A stretch of 64,000 bases of DNA from the NCBI GenBank assembly GCA_905221605.1, contig CAJNDS010002405.1, positions 118,501 to 182,500 of the forward strand, written 5' to 3'. A program made the translations under genes and the position numbers. Positions 49,301-60,826 of this stretch are shown here, piece after piece (the first letter of the stretch is position 1; each line of letters opens with the position of its first letter). A model generated the notes under the pieces. It saw only the letters and a list, made by a program, of their open reading frames with translations. It was not told the DNA's origin and did not search any database. Source of the DNA: Symbiodinium natans. Lineage: Eukaryota > Sar > Dinophyceae > Suessiales > Symbiodiniaceae.

Positions 49301-52300
49301 GACCGTTGCAACAGTTTCCTTGGCAATTGTTCTGGCTGATAAAGGATCCGCCTCGGCAATTCTCACAGAAGAGGAAAGATATTGCCACGAAGTTTCTTAT
49401 GGTTGGCTTGGAAGATCTGGACCATTCGTCGCGGAAGATCCGTGCATTGTGCAGTCGCGAGTTGCAGCACATGAGGGATCACGGTGTGTTCCCGGACGTT
49501 CCGTCCGTGTCAGGTAGCTTCATGTATGGCTTCCTGAAATCTTTGGCTAGGATGCAGCCTGTTGACACACAAGCGATCGAGGGGATCAACAGCGTGATTA
49601 AACTGGTTGGGCGCAGATGTCCGAATATTTCCTTGGAGCTTCTCTCAGCTAGGCTTGCTATCAAGCGATCGCTCACGGAAGATGGGTCCATGCGAAGACA
49701 GAAGAAATGGTCGCGTATCAGACATGCTGCTGAACAAATGCTGGCTACAATCACTGGGTACCATGGCGCTGCACTTGCTATATTGGGCAATCCGTCTCGT
49801 TGGTCACACCCTTTGCCTGTGGAGTTGGTTCAGGAAAGCGATCGCCCGACAGTGTTGGGTATTACGGACAGGCAGTCGTTGGCAGTGGTTCGATCTGATC
49901 GAATGTCTTCATCGCTGCCCGTGGTTCCAGCGTCTCACTCGCAAGACCATCAAGACGCGCCGGGCGTGGCCCCAGCGTGCAACGGCGACAAGGCTGATGG
50001 TGTGTCAGTGATCCGACAGGACAAGATTCTTGGAGACCACGATCAGTTCTTCACATCGCTCACGTCGCCTGAAGCAATTCTCTGGGCCAAATCTTATAAT
50101 CTGGGATGGCGTAGAGCCACCGCTGCTCTGCATGGCAAGAAGAAGAAGAAGAAGGCTAAACAATCACAAGGCGAAGCGGTTGGTGTGGACAGCAAGCGTG
50201 GCATGCTTCTGGCGGTTTCCAGTCTAGCTGCGCAGCCGGGTCAGGGTCGCATCAGCTGCCACATGTTTATGCAGTTCTTGAGAAGTTCTCTGTCAGTGTT
50301 ATGTTCTCGAAAGTGGACGTTGTTGAGCAAGAAGATGCCGGCGTATATCTTGAGTGGAAATACAATGAATACAACTGCATAGAGTCTACATTGCTCATGT
50401 CGACATTCCATGATGAGTGCTCTCGTGGCAGGGCTTCGTTCAATGTTGGCTGCGCTGTAATCGCACCAGGCAGGGCACATCTTCTCGTGCACGGGCTGGC
50501 CGCGCTGGCAGGCGGGGAAAGATTATTCTTGGCACTGGCTGATGTGAAGCAATGCTTTGCGATGACTGCGGAGCAACTCCCTCGACCTCCCAGCAAGAAG
50601 CCTCACAAGCCCAAGCGCAAGGCCAAGGCCAAGGCGAAGTCAAAGAACACACAGACCAAATCCAAAGCAGCTGGCAAAGGCAGATCAAAGGCAGGAAAAA
50701 GACCAATCCGGGACCATGATGACTGTAGTGATGACGACAAGGAAGTTGCAGGTGACGCTATGGACACATACCTGCAGGACAACAACCTCTGCGACGAGGG
50801 GGAGTACCAAACAGACTCCAGTGCAGCGAGTGAAGATCGGACGGCCTTGCAGCCGCCGAAATCAAGCAGGCGTGCGCTGGCGCGGCAGCTTCAGCGTCGC
50901 CTGAAGATGTGCACAGAGCAGCAATAGAGCTGCAACAACATGCAGAATTGGTGCCACCTGGAGAGCTCGAGGAGGAGGCGCTGCTCTTGTTGGTGCGGCG
51001 TGCCCGGTCTGAGAAGAACAAGGACATCAGCGCGGGTTGCTCCGGTCGCCGGCCACAGCATTTAACGAGACAGCCAGGCAGATCAGCTTTAGAGAGTCAG
51101 GATCTGGAGGACACGTTTGGGGGCAAGGGCGTCCACGATGATTCTGCGGCGGCCGAAGCGTCTGACCACGAAAGTGATGTCAGCTCTGATGGCGACAGCG
51201 AGGGCAATCTGAACTTGAACCAACCTAGCATGCCAGAACAGTTGGTTTGTGCTCTGGGGTCACAGAAAATAGTTGACATGGGTGCAACCGGTCGTGTGCT
51301 TGTTAAATGGTCGACTTCCTGCCACCACATGCTGGTAGCCATGGGCGAGTTTGCACGTGTCAAAGCATTTCCAGCCGGTCAGGATCGCAGCTTAAGTTTG
51401 GTGTTGCTCAGAGGGCAAGATCCTGTTCAGAGATGCAAGTGTGTGCGCTGCAAATTCAACGACAACTCGCAAGAAGTCATGTGGGTCCACTGGATCTACA
51501 ACACCGGCAAGCCACTTGCTGAACAGTAAAATGTATATTTTCATTTCGAACCATATGACTCAGATGACACCATGAACTCTTGATAAAGCTTAGATTGTTG
51601 TAGGGTTCAGGGTTTAGGGTCTAGGGCTAGGGCCTAAGGTTTAGGGTTTAGGGTCTACGGTTTAGGGTTTAGGGTTTAGGTTGAATAGTTGAATGACACA
51701 TAGTGCTTGAATCGTGTTGTTTCACAGGCGTGGTCTTCAAAGACGTGCCGGCCGGCAGGTGCTGCTGGACGCAACGAACAAAGTGCTTTATTCCACGCCC
51801 GACACAAGCATGCATCGCACTGGCGTCAGTTCGGGCATGGGCTTTCCTGAATTGTGCATTGAACAGGACCACGCAGACATTCTTATAAGCTTTGTGGGAG
51901 CCACAATGAGAAAGCTGAAGAAGACAGACGCTGGAAGGGATACTGTCCAGTCAGAGTTTCTGAGGCTGAAAGCCTTTTGTGAGGTGATGTCATTGAATGT
52001 CCTAGTGCGTGCGCAGCTTGCGGACAGAGATTGCAATGACGTCGGTACGCAGGACCTGTGGGAGTCAACGCGTGTGTTGTGTGGTAGGCTTCTGATACAC
52101 TGCCGTTCTGATATAAACACACATACAGATAGTGCTACATGGATGCATCACGCTTGTATGCTGGAGAATCACGAGCAACATGCTGGGAGGGTCATGGTAG
52201 GTGAGTGGCTATGTAGTGGCTGTAGGCTGTGTGAACTGTGTGAACATCAGGACGTGCCAGAAGCAGCTGGAATTGTCGACACTCACAGATGTGTTTTCTG

Positions 52301-52586
52301 CAGAAGCGCCGTGGGAAACACAGTGCAGTGTCCTTTCTGCTTGCATTGGTGGCACGACAGCTGCGCGAACGACTTCTGCAATCACATATGCTCTGGAACG
52401 GATTTCATTGGCGAATTCACCAAAATCAATGCAGTCATGCTTGCGTCATTGCGCGAACACCGCGTGCCGTCGCCTTGCAACTGTGATTGGTGGGGGCTGC
52501 TGAGCAGCTCGGAGTTGTTGTCCAGCAGCGCGGCTGCTTCATCCAGCAGTGCTGCTGCTCCGTCAAGACAGTCAGCTGCCCAGTGA
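46384..52586 (+). CDS. Very large unknown protein with C-terminal PHD-like zinc finger
   Basis: Supported exons are 46384-47549, 47656-47778, 48009-48627, 48820 to about 51525 and 51728-52586 (TGA), with GT-AG, GC-AG, GT-AG and GT-AG introns. The N-terminal part is Ser/Ala/Asp-rich. The middle contains a conserved-looking block (VDTQAIEGINSVIKLVGRRC at about 49.56-49.62 kb). A lysine-rich tract and acidic patches follow. The C-terminus has CSGCRLCELC and CVFCRSAVGNTVQCPFCLHW, then WHDSC: C-x2-C-x4-H-x2-C is PHD-like. The fourth exon changes frame near 50.2 kb (a 44-nt GT-AG intron, 50179-50222, would fix it) and again near 50.8 kb with no obvious intron. The gene could be chromatin-associated or part of a large transposable element; I do not recognise it. 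The true 5' end probably lies upstream of 46,384, since a CTGCCTCAG acceptor precedes it. Confidence 0.7.
51526..51727 (+). other. GT-AG intron carrying a TTTAGGG tract
   Basis: The 202-nt intron in the large gene joins GAACA with GCGTGG and restores the frame (EQ-RGLQRRAGRQVLLD). Its middle (51,603-51,680) is TTTAGGG-type repeat, one of only two telomere-like tracts in the 46-64 kb part. Confidence 0.75.
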
Positions 52587-52689
52587 ATTTCTAGTAGGCC
52601 ATTAAGTTTGTCAGACACGCTTACAGTTCCATGTGAGAGAAGATCATCGGTCAGTCAAGTCCTGCAGTCTTGCACGCATGGCTGGCTGT

Positions 52690-52845
52690 GGTTTAGGGTT
52701 TAGGGGCTTAGGGCTTAGGATTTAGGTAGGGTTATGTTTAGGGTTTAGGGTTTAGGGTTTAGGGTTTAGGGTTTAGGGTTTAGGGTTTAGGGTTTAGGGC
52801 TTAGGGTTTAGGGTTTAGGGTTTAGGGTTTAGGGTCCGGGTTCAG
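52690..52845 (+). repeat. TTTAGGG array in the 46-64 kb part
   Basis: About 150 bp just after the stop of the large PHD-like gene. It is the last telomere-like array in the window; none is seen from 53 kb to 64 kb. Confidence 0.9.
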
Positions 52846-53434
52846 GGTAGTGTTTGTCAATTGACAAATATGAGTGATGCCAATGAGGTTGAAGTCATCC
52901 AGAGCCGGTACATGCAGCTTGTGCTTGGAACTATTGCATACACTCCGCCAGAATCTTACTGACTGACTGCAACATGCGAAAGTTGAGGTCGAGATGAGAT
53001 GTAACTGTATGTATGTGTGTGTGTGTGTGTGTCGCAGTCGCTGTCGGCAGTGCAATCACAAACGCAGCGTGCTCATTTTGTTAGTAATGTCCGCCAGGCG
53101 ATGACTCTCTGCACGCGCGAGCCGATGAGACGGTGGAGACAAGCCGGCCGGGCGCCAAGACGTGAGCAGCCAGCATGTTTCAAGCGCATGTGTTTGCTTG
53201 GGCTGTGTCACGCTTGAGACTGTGTCGTTTGTGTTTTGCGCTGTGTGTGCTGCAGAATTTTCTCCAGGTCTCGTCAGAGCTGCATGACATGAAGTGTGGA
53301 TTAACGCATGTCGCTTGCACGCCTGTACGAGTCCATAGGGTCAGTTCTGTCATGTATGTCATGTGTGTTGTGGACGCTCCTAACTCCAACACCTAGCCTA
53401 TCACTAAAACACAACAGCAGCCGACGGAAAGACA

Positions 53435-55458
53435 ATGGATGAAGCCCCGCCTTGTTCCACCGCGGTGGCTCCGAAGACGCCGCCCAAGAGCACATCACCG
53501 CTGCCACAAAAGGCTCGACCTCAACAACCGCGTTTGGTGCCGCCGCCGTCACGACCAGAGCCACCTATCCAAGGCACCACAACCCCAGCGACCAATGTGC
53601 AGGCATCTCAGGCAGATCTACGCAACGCCACGGCCAAGTGGTCGCGGGTGCCACCGCCGCCGCCACCACCCCATCCGTATGCTCCACGCCCGCCACACCT
53701 AGTGCAGCCACAACCTTGGGCCCCAAGTGCACCGTTCATGTCTGCACCGCCCGCGCCACCGCTACAAACAGTGATGCAGCCGCAGCCTGGCTTGTTGCCA
53801 GTCCCTCCTGCGCCTGCCCTCCAGGCACAGCAACCAGTTCTTGCTCCGCCCGGCGCTCTGCTGCCGCCACCAATTGTGCCTTTGCAACTGACCGCGCTCG
53901 AGTCGCTCCTGCTGGGACTACCGCCCGGAATCCCGGGAACGCAGTTTATGTATCCACCCATGCGGCCGTGCGTGGCAAAAGCGCCAGAACAGGCGCAAGC
54001 GCCGCCGCCGCCAGCGCCGCCGCCGCCAGCGCCGCCACAGACAGGGCAACCGCAGCCACCAGGGCCACCGACACAGCAGACGCCGCTGCCAGCACAAGCG
54101 ACACCAGAGCAGCCGAAACGGCAACCGGCACCAGAACTGCCGAAGCAGCAGCCGCGGAAGCCCGTGCCCCGGCCGTCCCGAGCACCCATGATCGTCCAAA
54201 CAGCCAGCCCGGCCGAAACAGAAGCTGCGAGCCCATCGTCGGACTCCACTTTGCAGAGGACTGGCGTGTAAATTGTCGAGCGGTCAGTCTCTGTTCAAGT
54301 CTTGCTTGATCGCTTCTTGGTAGCTAGTTAATTGTGGCTGCGACTAGCGACTATGATTGTGACGTGCAGGACCCGTTCATCACAGACTTATCATGGATTT
54401 CATGGACCTGCAGCCAGACTTGACCTGAAGAGTGTGCCTTGTATTGAATTCATGGGGTCACGTTGTGTTGCGAAGTGATGCCGTGTGCGATTTCTTTGCA
54501 GGTAGCTGTTGTTATGAATGTTGCTTGAACATCAGGACGTGCAGGCTGCGCATGAAAGCGCTCAGAGGGCGCAAGAAGCACAAGCAAGACAACATGCCGA
54601 GCAGCTACGTATGCATCAGCAGTGGCAGCAAGTGACTGAAATGAATCGAGCAAACGCAGAAGAAGCAAAGCGCCTGGAGGCCATGCGCGTGAATCTAGAT
54701 GCAGCCTACCAGGCACAGCAACATGAAGAGGCTGCCAAGCAGTACAGGCGCACGATACAGGAGGAGGAGGAGGACCGACAGCTTGCGATGAGGTTGCAGG
54801 AAAAGGAGAAGCGGCTAGCTTTGCTGGAGCAAAAGGAAAAGGAAACAAGTGATAGGCTACAAAAGGAGACAACAGCGGCAGAGCAAAGGCGAAAGCAGGA
54901 AGAGGCAAGCAAGTCCAAGAAGAGTTCATCCGACGATGATGGCTCGAGCTCGAATGACAGTTCATCATCTGATGAGGCTGTGACTGCCACTGCTTCAACC
55001 GACATCAGCAGCAAGCCCAAGGCAAAGGACCAAGAGGACAAAAAGGAAAAGGAGCGACAGGAGCCAAAGAAAAAGGACAAGGGCGACAAGGACAAGGACA
55101 GGCGTCGCCGCAAGGTTCGGTGCTGCATGTGGATTGTCGTATATTAGTCTTACAGCAGCAGCAGCAGTGCAAATATATCATGTATTGTCGCCGTCACCTT
55201 GGCGAGGCAGCCGACCTGAACACCTCAGACATCTCGATGACCACGCCGCCTGTGGACGAGAGCAAGGAAGCATCATGATTGCGTTCGAGCATGTGAGGTG
55301 AGGTGTGTTGTGTGATTCAGCAGAATTTCTCCTCAGCAGCAAAGGCCCGTGCCAGAAGCAAGACACCTGCACGTGGCAACCGGGGCAGAAGCAGAACGCC
55401 GGCTCGTGGCCAGCAAGGGAAGCCAGAGCAAGATGAGAAGAAGGACGTACAGCAGTGA
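53435..55458 (+). CDS. Proline-rich, coiled-coil, RS/RG-tailed protein
   Basis: There are three exons: 53435-54265 (277 codons, ATG start, GT donor), about 54536-55109 and 55337-55458 (TGA). Exon 1 is extremely Pro/Ala/Gln-rich with PPPPPP runs and is likely disordered. Exon 2 is a long charged coiled coil (QLAMRLQEKEKRLALLEQKE) followed by Ser/Asp-rich and Lys-rich stretches. Exon 3 reads KARARSKTPARGNRGRSRTP, then ARGQQG, an RS/RG-like tail. A GC donor at 55,110 keeps the best frame; the GT at 55,115 is the alternative. Such composition is common in RNA-binding or splicing-associated proteins, but no domain proves this. An upstream untranslated or coding exon is possible. Confidence 0.65.
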
Positions 55459-55689
55459 ACATTCAAATGCTGTCAAATGCTTGCATACGTGTAAGTGATT
55501 GCGCGATGACCAGGAGTCCCGTGGCAGAACTCCACCAGTGCAGCGCCGCGGCAATGCCAAGGACACATTACCTTTTTTCTCTCTGTCACTCTCTTTCTCC
55601 AAGCCTCTCAGTGTAAGAGTGTGTGTCTGTCTATCTCTCTCTCTATCTCTCTGTTTCTTTATCTATTTTATCTTTTTATCTTTTTGTGT

Positions 55690-55845
55690 TGCATGTTGGT
55701 GTTGTGTGTGTGTGTGTGTGTGTGCGTGTGTGCGTGCGTGCGTGCTGTGTGCTATGTGCTGTGTGCTGTGTGCTGTGTGCTGTGTGCTGTGTGCTGTGTG
55801 CTGTGTGCTGTGTGCTGTGTGCTGTGTGCGTGCTGTGTGTTAGTT
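55690..55845 (+). repeat. TG-rich microsatellite
   Basis: (TG)n passes into GTGCTGT-type units over about 150 bp, preceded by a CT-rich tract. It lies in the region between the RS-tailed gene and the minisatellite. The open frames (all Cys/Val/Leu) are artefacts. Confidence 0.9.
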
Positions 55846-56263
55846 GGGCGCAGGAGCAGGCCAGGCCGAAGCAAGGTGAACAGAGAACAAAGAGAAGACG
55901 ATAGTGGAAGATTCCTGGCAGCAGTGGTAGCACGTATCTTTGTAGATATTGTCTGAGTGGCACAGCAACATTATTTGTAACATGACGCTTCTACAGCCAA
56001 GGCCAAGAATCGGCATCGGTGGCGGTGGTGGCGGTGGCGGTTACTCTGTAGTCTGTGAATGAAAAAAAGTGTGCTGCTCTGCTCTGCCAGACATTGTCAG
56101 ACCACACGCTGAGCACGCTGCATGTTTTGTTTTGTTTTCGACAATGCGCTATGTTGAACGACTGAGGCGATGAAGCTTATCTACGCCTGTCGGGACGTGC
56201 ACACAGGCGCGGCAGGTTTTAAGATATGCTAATTGCAAGGACTAAAGTGCAATCTTAAGGTCA

Positions 56264-57765
56264 CCTCAACATCGTGAGAACTCTATACCTTGTAAATCCA
56301 ACCCTAACAATACCTAAATAACACCTTAGAACTAACAATACCTAAATAACACCTTAGAACTCCAGTCCTAATACAACGCCCGGGATCACTTAGAACTCCA
56401 ATCCTCATACCCACCATGAACCTTTAGAACTACAATCCTAAGGACCACCCCCCCTTAGAACTCCAATCCTAAGGGTGTACCAGAAACCCTTAGAACTCCA
56501 ATCCTAAGGCCTCCCCCTCCCCCAGAACTCCAATCCTAAGGGCGCACCGGAACCCTTTAGAACTCCAATGCTAAGCGTCACCCCCCATGAACCCTTAGAA
56601 CTCCAATCCTGAAGGTCTCCCACCATGAACCCTTAGAATTCCAATCCTAACAGCCCCAGAAACCTCTAGAACTTCAATCCTGAGGGCCACCCTGCACAGG
56701 AACCGTTAGAACCCTAATCCTAAGGCCCACCTTGCAGGGACTCTTAGAATTATGACCCTAAGGGTGTCACCCTTTAGAACTATAATCCTAACAACCGCCA
56801 CCAACCCTTAGAACTCCAATCCTAAGGACCGCCTTCCCCCCTCAGCAAACCCTTAGAACTCCAGTCCTAAGACCCTCCCACCAACCCTTAGAACTGTAAT
56901 GCTAAGGGCCGCCCCCCCCTCCCACGAGCCCTTAGAACTCCAATCCTAAGAAACCCCCACCAACCCTTAGAACTCCAATCCTAAGCGTGTCCCAGCAAAC
57001 CCTTAGAACTCCAGTCCTAACCCCCCTACCAACCCTTAGAACTCCAATCCCAAGGGCACCCCCCCCCCCTAGAACTCCAATCCTAAGGGTGTCCCAGGAA
57101 CCCTTAGAACTCCAATCCTAAGGGAGGGGGGCCTTAGAACTCCAATCCTAAGACCCCCCAGTCTTCCCTAGAACTCCAATCCTAAGGGCACCCTCCCCCC
57201 TTAGAACTCCAATCCTAAGGGTGTCCCAGGAACCTTTAGAACTCCAACCCTAAGGCCCCCCTCCTCCCTTAGAACTCCAATCCTAAGACCCCCCAGTCTC
57301 CCCTAGAACGCCAATCCCAAGGGCACCCTCCCCCTTAGAACTCCAATCCTAAGGGTGTCCCAGGAACCCTTAGAACTCCAATCCTAAGCCCCCCCTCCTC
57401 CGAACTCCAATCCTAAGACCCCCCAGTCTCCCCTAGAACTCCAATCCTAAGGGCACCCTCCCCCCTTAGAACTCCAATCCTAAGGGTGTCCCAGGAACCT
57501 TTAGAACTCCAATCCTAAGGCCCCCCTCCTCCCTTAGAACTCCAATCCTAAGACCCCCCAGTCTCCCCTAGAACTCCAATCCTAAGGGCACCCTCCCCCC
57601 TTAGAACTCCAATCCTAAGGGTGTCCCAGGAACCTTTAGAACTCCAATCCTAAGGCCCCCCTCCTCCCTTAGAACTCCAATCCTAAGACCGCCCAGTCTC
57701 CCCTAGAACTCCAATCCTAAGGGCACACAGGAACCCTTAGAATTCCAGTCCTGAGGATCTCTTCT
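56264..57765 (+). repeat. Minisatellite of palindromic CTTAGAACTCCAATCCTAAG units
   Basis: About 40 units of roughly 30-45 bp share the core CTTAGAACTCCAATCCTAAG, whose ends CTTAG and CTAAG are inverted. Spacers are C-rich. From about 57,060 a higher-order repeat of 131-135 bp appears about five times (marker GGGTGTCCCAGG at 57,087, 57,219, 57,353, 57,484 and 57,619). Units at the left edge are more diverged. It ends 500 bp before the DNA methyltransferase start. Confidence 0.92.
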
Positions 57766-58265
57766 AGACAATTCTAATTCTGAGGCTTATCAAGAAGCCC
57801 TTAGAATTCAGTTGTGACATAATTCTAATGATGCTACACTACTACAATCGCACACCCATACATTAAGTCCGTTGCTTCTGCGCGCAAATAATTTGCGCTC
57901 AGGCTGTCAAGCTCAACCGACTTCAAGAAACACGCTGCAGGCCGCATTCCACCTTTCCATGGTTTCACTCACGTCTGTCACTGCGCACAACAGTTAACCA
58001 ATGTGAGTGTGCACATGTGGTTCACTCATGTTACATGTCTGTGTGTGCGTCGTCAATACTGCAAGCTGCAAGGCACCACTTATGGCTCAATTGAATAAAA
58101 CCTAGGCCGTGTGCCGTACATGGCGCATTGCTGCAATGACACGCACGTGTGTCTACGCGACATATGTGTCGTTACACAGTGCACCAATACAGCATTTGTT
58201 TGTGCTTAGTAGTCTTGGTTTTAGTCTACTAATAGGTATTAGTTGCTGGTAGCTGTCGCGCGACC

Positions 58266-60826
58266 ATGGGCAAGAAAGCATCTGGTAACGGCAAGGCCAC
58301 AGCCACAAAAGCCAAAGCCAAGGCAGGGCCAAAGGCTTCAATCCAGAAGAATCGGGGCTCGCCTCCGAAAACGCCAAGGAAGCAGCCTTGCAACAAAGAC
58401 AATGGAACAGCATCGCTAGGTGTCCAGCTTGATGAGCGCGCTAAAGATGATAAAGTCAAGAGGTTTGGTATTGCGACCAGCGAAGGCATGCGGAACCTTT
58501 TCGGGAAACATGTTCAGCCAAAGTCGCATGCGCCGGAAGATCTAGCTGATGCTCGGCACGATGATGAGCCAACGCATATCTCATTGCAATCGCACGCAGA
58601 TCCAACACTCCCTGGCCAGCATGATAGTCACCAGCACGATGATCAGCATAGTGCGACTGGTTCACACGCAGACGGTGTGCTTCCGGAGACCAAACCAGTA
58701 GCAGAGACAGGTGACGCAGGGGCTACGACATCATCATCAACATCATCATCTCTTGCGGCGTGTGCACATCCGAATGCGCAGGGCGAACCGGAGCATACTT
58801 CGGAATGGCTTACGACACGAGAGACTACTGCCGAGGCTGCAGCTGTGTTGCAAGTCGTGCATGGTGCTGTCACTGCGGAGGGTGAGGCCAAGCATGTTTT
58901 AGAATTGCAAGTCCCGGTGCCAGAAGACGAAGATATAGTCATGCAAGTACAGGATCGAGTTGAACCTGCAACTGTTACACGCGGCTTGTCTGACGATGTT
59001 GCCGTGCAAGGCATGCTGCAAGGGCATGATGTTTCTCAAGCTGCGCCTGTGACAGTCGTGCCGAGCAAGTCTGAGGACTTGGCGAGCGAACCCACACTTG
59101 TTGAGGATACACCGCCAGGCACACCAAGATCACAATCACATGTGGACTCGTTATGTGAGCGGCGCAAGCGACTGCTGACTTTATTCCAGTGGCCAGAACG
59201 AATGGTGGGAACAGCTTTGCTGATGCAGCAGAGTACATTTGAGTACCAGCGTGCGTACACACAGAGCTTGAAGGCACGGTTAGCATCCATGTCGATATCT
59301 ACTTCATTCTCTGGAATTGATAGCCCTTCGACTGCATTGGCTATGTTGGGCGCGGGACTGTTGAGAAGCTTGGGCGAAACAGTTTCGACCGAAACACTTC
59401 CAGCCATTCAGAATCTTTGGGCAGTTGAGTGGGCTGCGTGTGCTCAGCAAGAGTTGATGGTTCATCCAGCTGGACCGAACTGTCTCTTCAGTGACATCAA
59501 CGAGTTTTGGCTGCCGGGTGTAGCTGACAGACTTGCTGCTCGACGATTCCGTGAGTTACATGTTGAGTTTTGGTAGTTCAATTTGTGAGTTGATAAGTTG
59601 AGAACTTGAGAACGAACGGTTTGTCAGTGCATTATTATAACGGGCCTACCAGGCCTACCGATTCTAAGGATACACTGTCTCGCATGCGGTTGTGCGACAA
59701 AGTCTTGAGGGAACTATTACTGAGCGCGACGTCATGCACCAAACGCTCCGCGTATTGCATGCGATGCAATTCGTATTGCTACACCCCTGAGGCAGATGTT
59801 CATGTTGCAGGATCACCGTGTACTGATTTTAGCATTCGCGGTGGCAGGGCTGAACTACAAGGAGCGACAACGTGGGGGTTGATGTCGTTCATCAGCATGC
59901 GCCGCCAGATACAGGAGGCATACTGGATTCAAGAAAACGTCCAGGAATTCCCGGTTTCACTATTAAGTGAACTACTATCTGATTTGTACGAGATACAATC
60001 ATGTATAGTTGATGCAGGTGCAATTGGTTGGCCAATTACTCGAAAACGGCAATATGTTGTAGGTAGACATCTACACAAAACGTGCAGTTTCCACATGCAA
60101 CTCGTGGACTTTGTGGCAAAGTTTACACGACCTTGCATATGTGACGCGGGCGACGCTACACCACCTTGGGATGCATTCTTTGTCGCAACTGATGAGGAGC
60201 TACAGTCGGAGCTCGAGTGGGCAGCTAGCAGACCATCTTCGCAAGTACACAAGGATGCTGACGGCAATGCTATTGTGCCCCGAGCATCGAACAGCTTATC
60301 TTTCTCTATGTGTCTCACGAGGATGGAGCAACGATTTCGGGAAGGCTACGAGAAGCTTTGCAGGAACCGATGCTACAGCTTGGCACAGAATCCCGACTTC
60401 AGTGCATACTCTAGTTGGAGTCATATGCACACACTGCTCAGGAATACAGGAGTAATGTGGAGCGATTATCATTCGAGATGGCTCACTGCGAACGAAGCCT
60501 TGTTGGCACAGGGCTTCCCAGTCTACACGTGGCTGAGCTTTTCAGTGCCTATGTGTTCATTCGCAGCAGTACCAACCACGACATCGTTTGATGAATGCAG
60601 CAGATCAGCGAGAATCGGGATGGCGGGAAACAGCATGCACAATGAGAGCGTAGCCATTGTGTTGTTCTACATCCTGACACACGGTGCTCTGCCGCTCGAT
60701 GACCTGACTCGCAGAGGCCTGGAGAAGACTATGTGCCGACGACACAATCCATCCGCACGTTTATCTCCAGTCTTGGCATCAATGGCCCGGGTAGCCAGAG
60801 GTGAGGGCATTGCCGGGCAAGTCTGA
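58266..60826 (+). CDS. C5 cytosine DNA methyltransferase, 827 aa
   Basis: The exons are 58266-59550 and 59628-60826, with a 77-nt GTGAGT-AG intron; the frame is restored as RF-L-HYYNG. It transfers methyl from S-adenosylmethionine to cytosine C5 in DNA. Visible motifs are I FSGID (348-352), II VEW (E388), III SDIN (D410), IV GSPCTDFS with catalytic C493, VI QENV (E531), VIII RKRQ (567-570), IX RWLTANEALLAQGFP (about 712) and X GNSMHNESVAIV (about 763). The first 340 residues are basic, then Ser/Asp/His-rich and lack a visible domain. The core order is complete, so activity is likely. Methyltransferases of this kind occur in dinoflagellates both as host genes and inside retroelements; no reverse transcriptase is visible in this window. 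Confidence 0.92.
59551..59627 (+). other. Intron of the DNA methyltransferase
   Basis: The 77-nt intron runs from GTGAGTTACA to TTTGTCAG. Reading through meets TAG at 59,574, so it must be removed. It lies between motifs III and IV. Confidence 0.85.

Noticed and set aside
53608-54249. 213-codon minus-strand Gly/Cys-rich ORF
   Set aside because: It is the antisense of the proline-rich exon 53,435-54,265; GC-rich Pro codons read as Gly on the other strand.
55499-55963. Cys/Val/Leu-rich ORFs in several frames
   Set aside because: They are translations of the TG-rich microsatellite.
56264-57765. CRISPR array
   Set aside because: The units are regularly spaced, but spacers are C-rich and repeated in higher-order blocks, and the setting is eukaryotic. 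It is a minisatellite.
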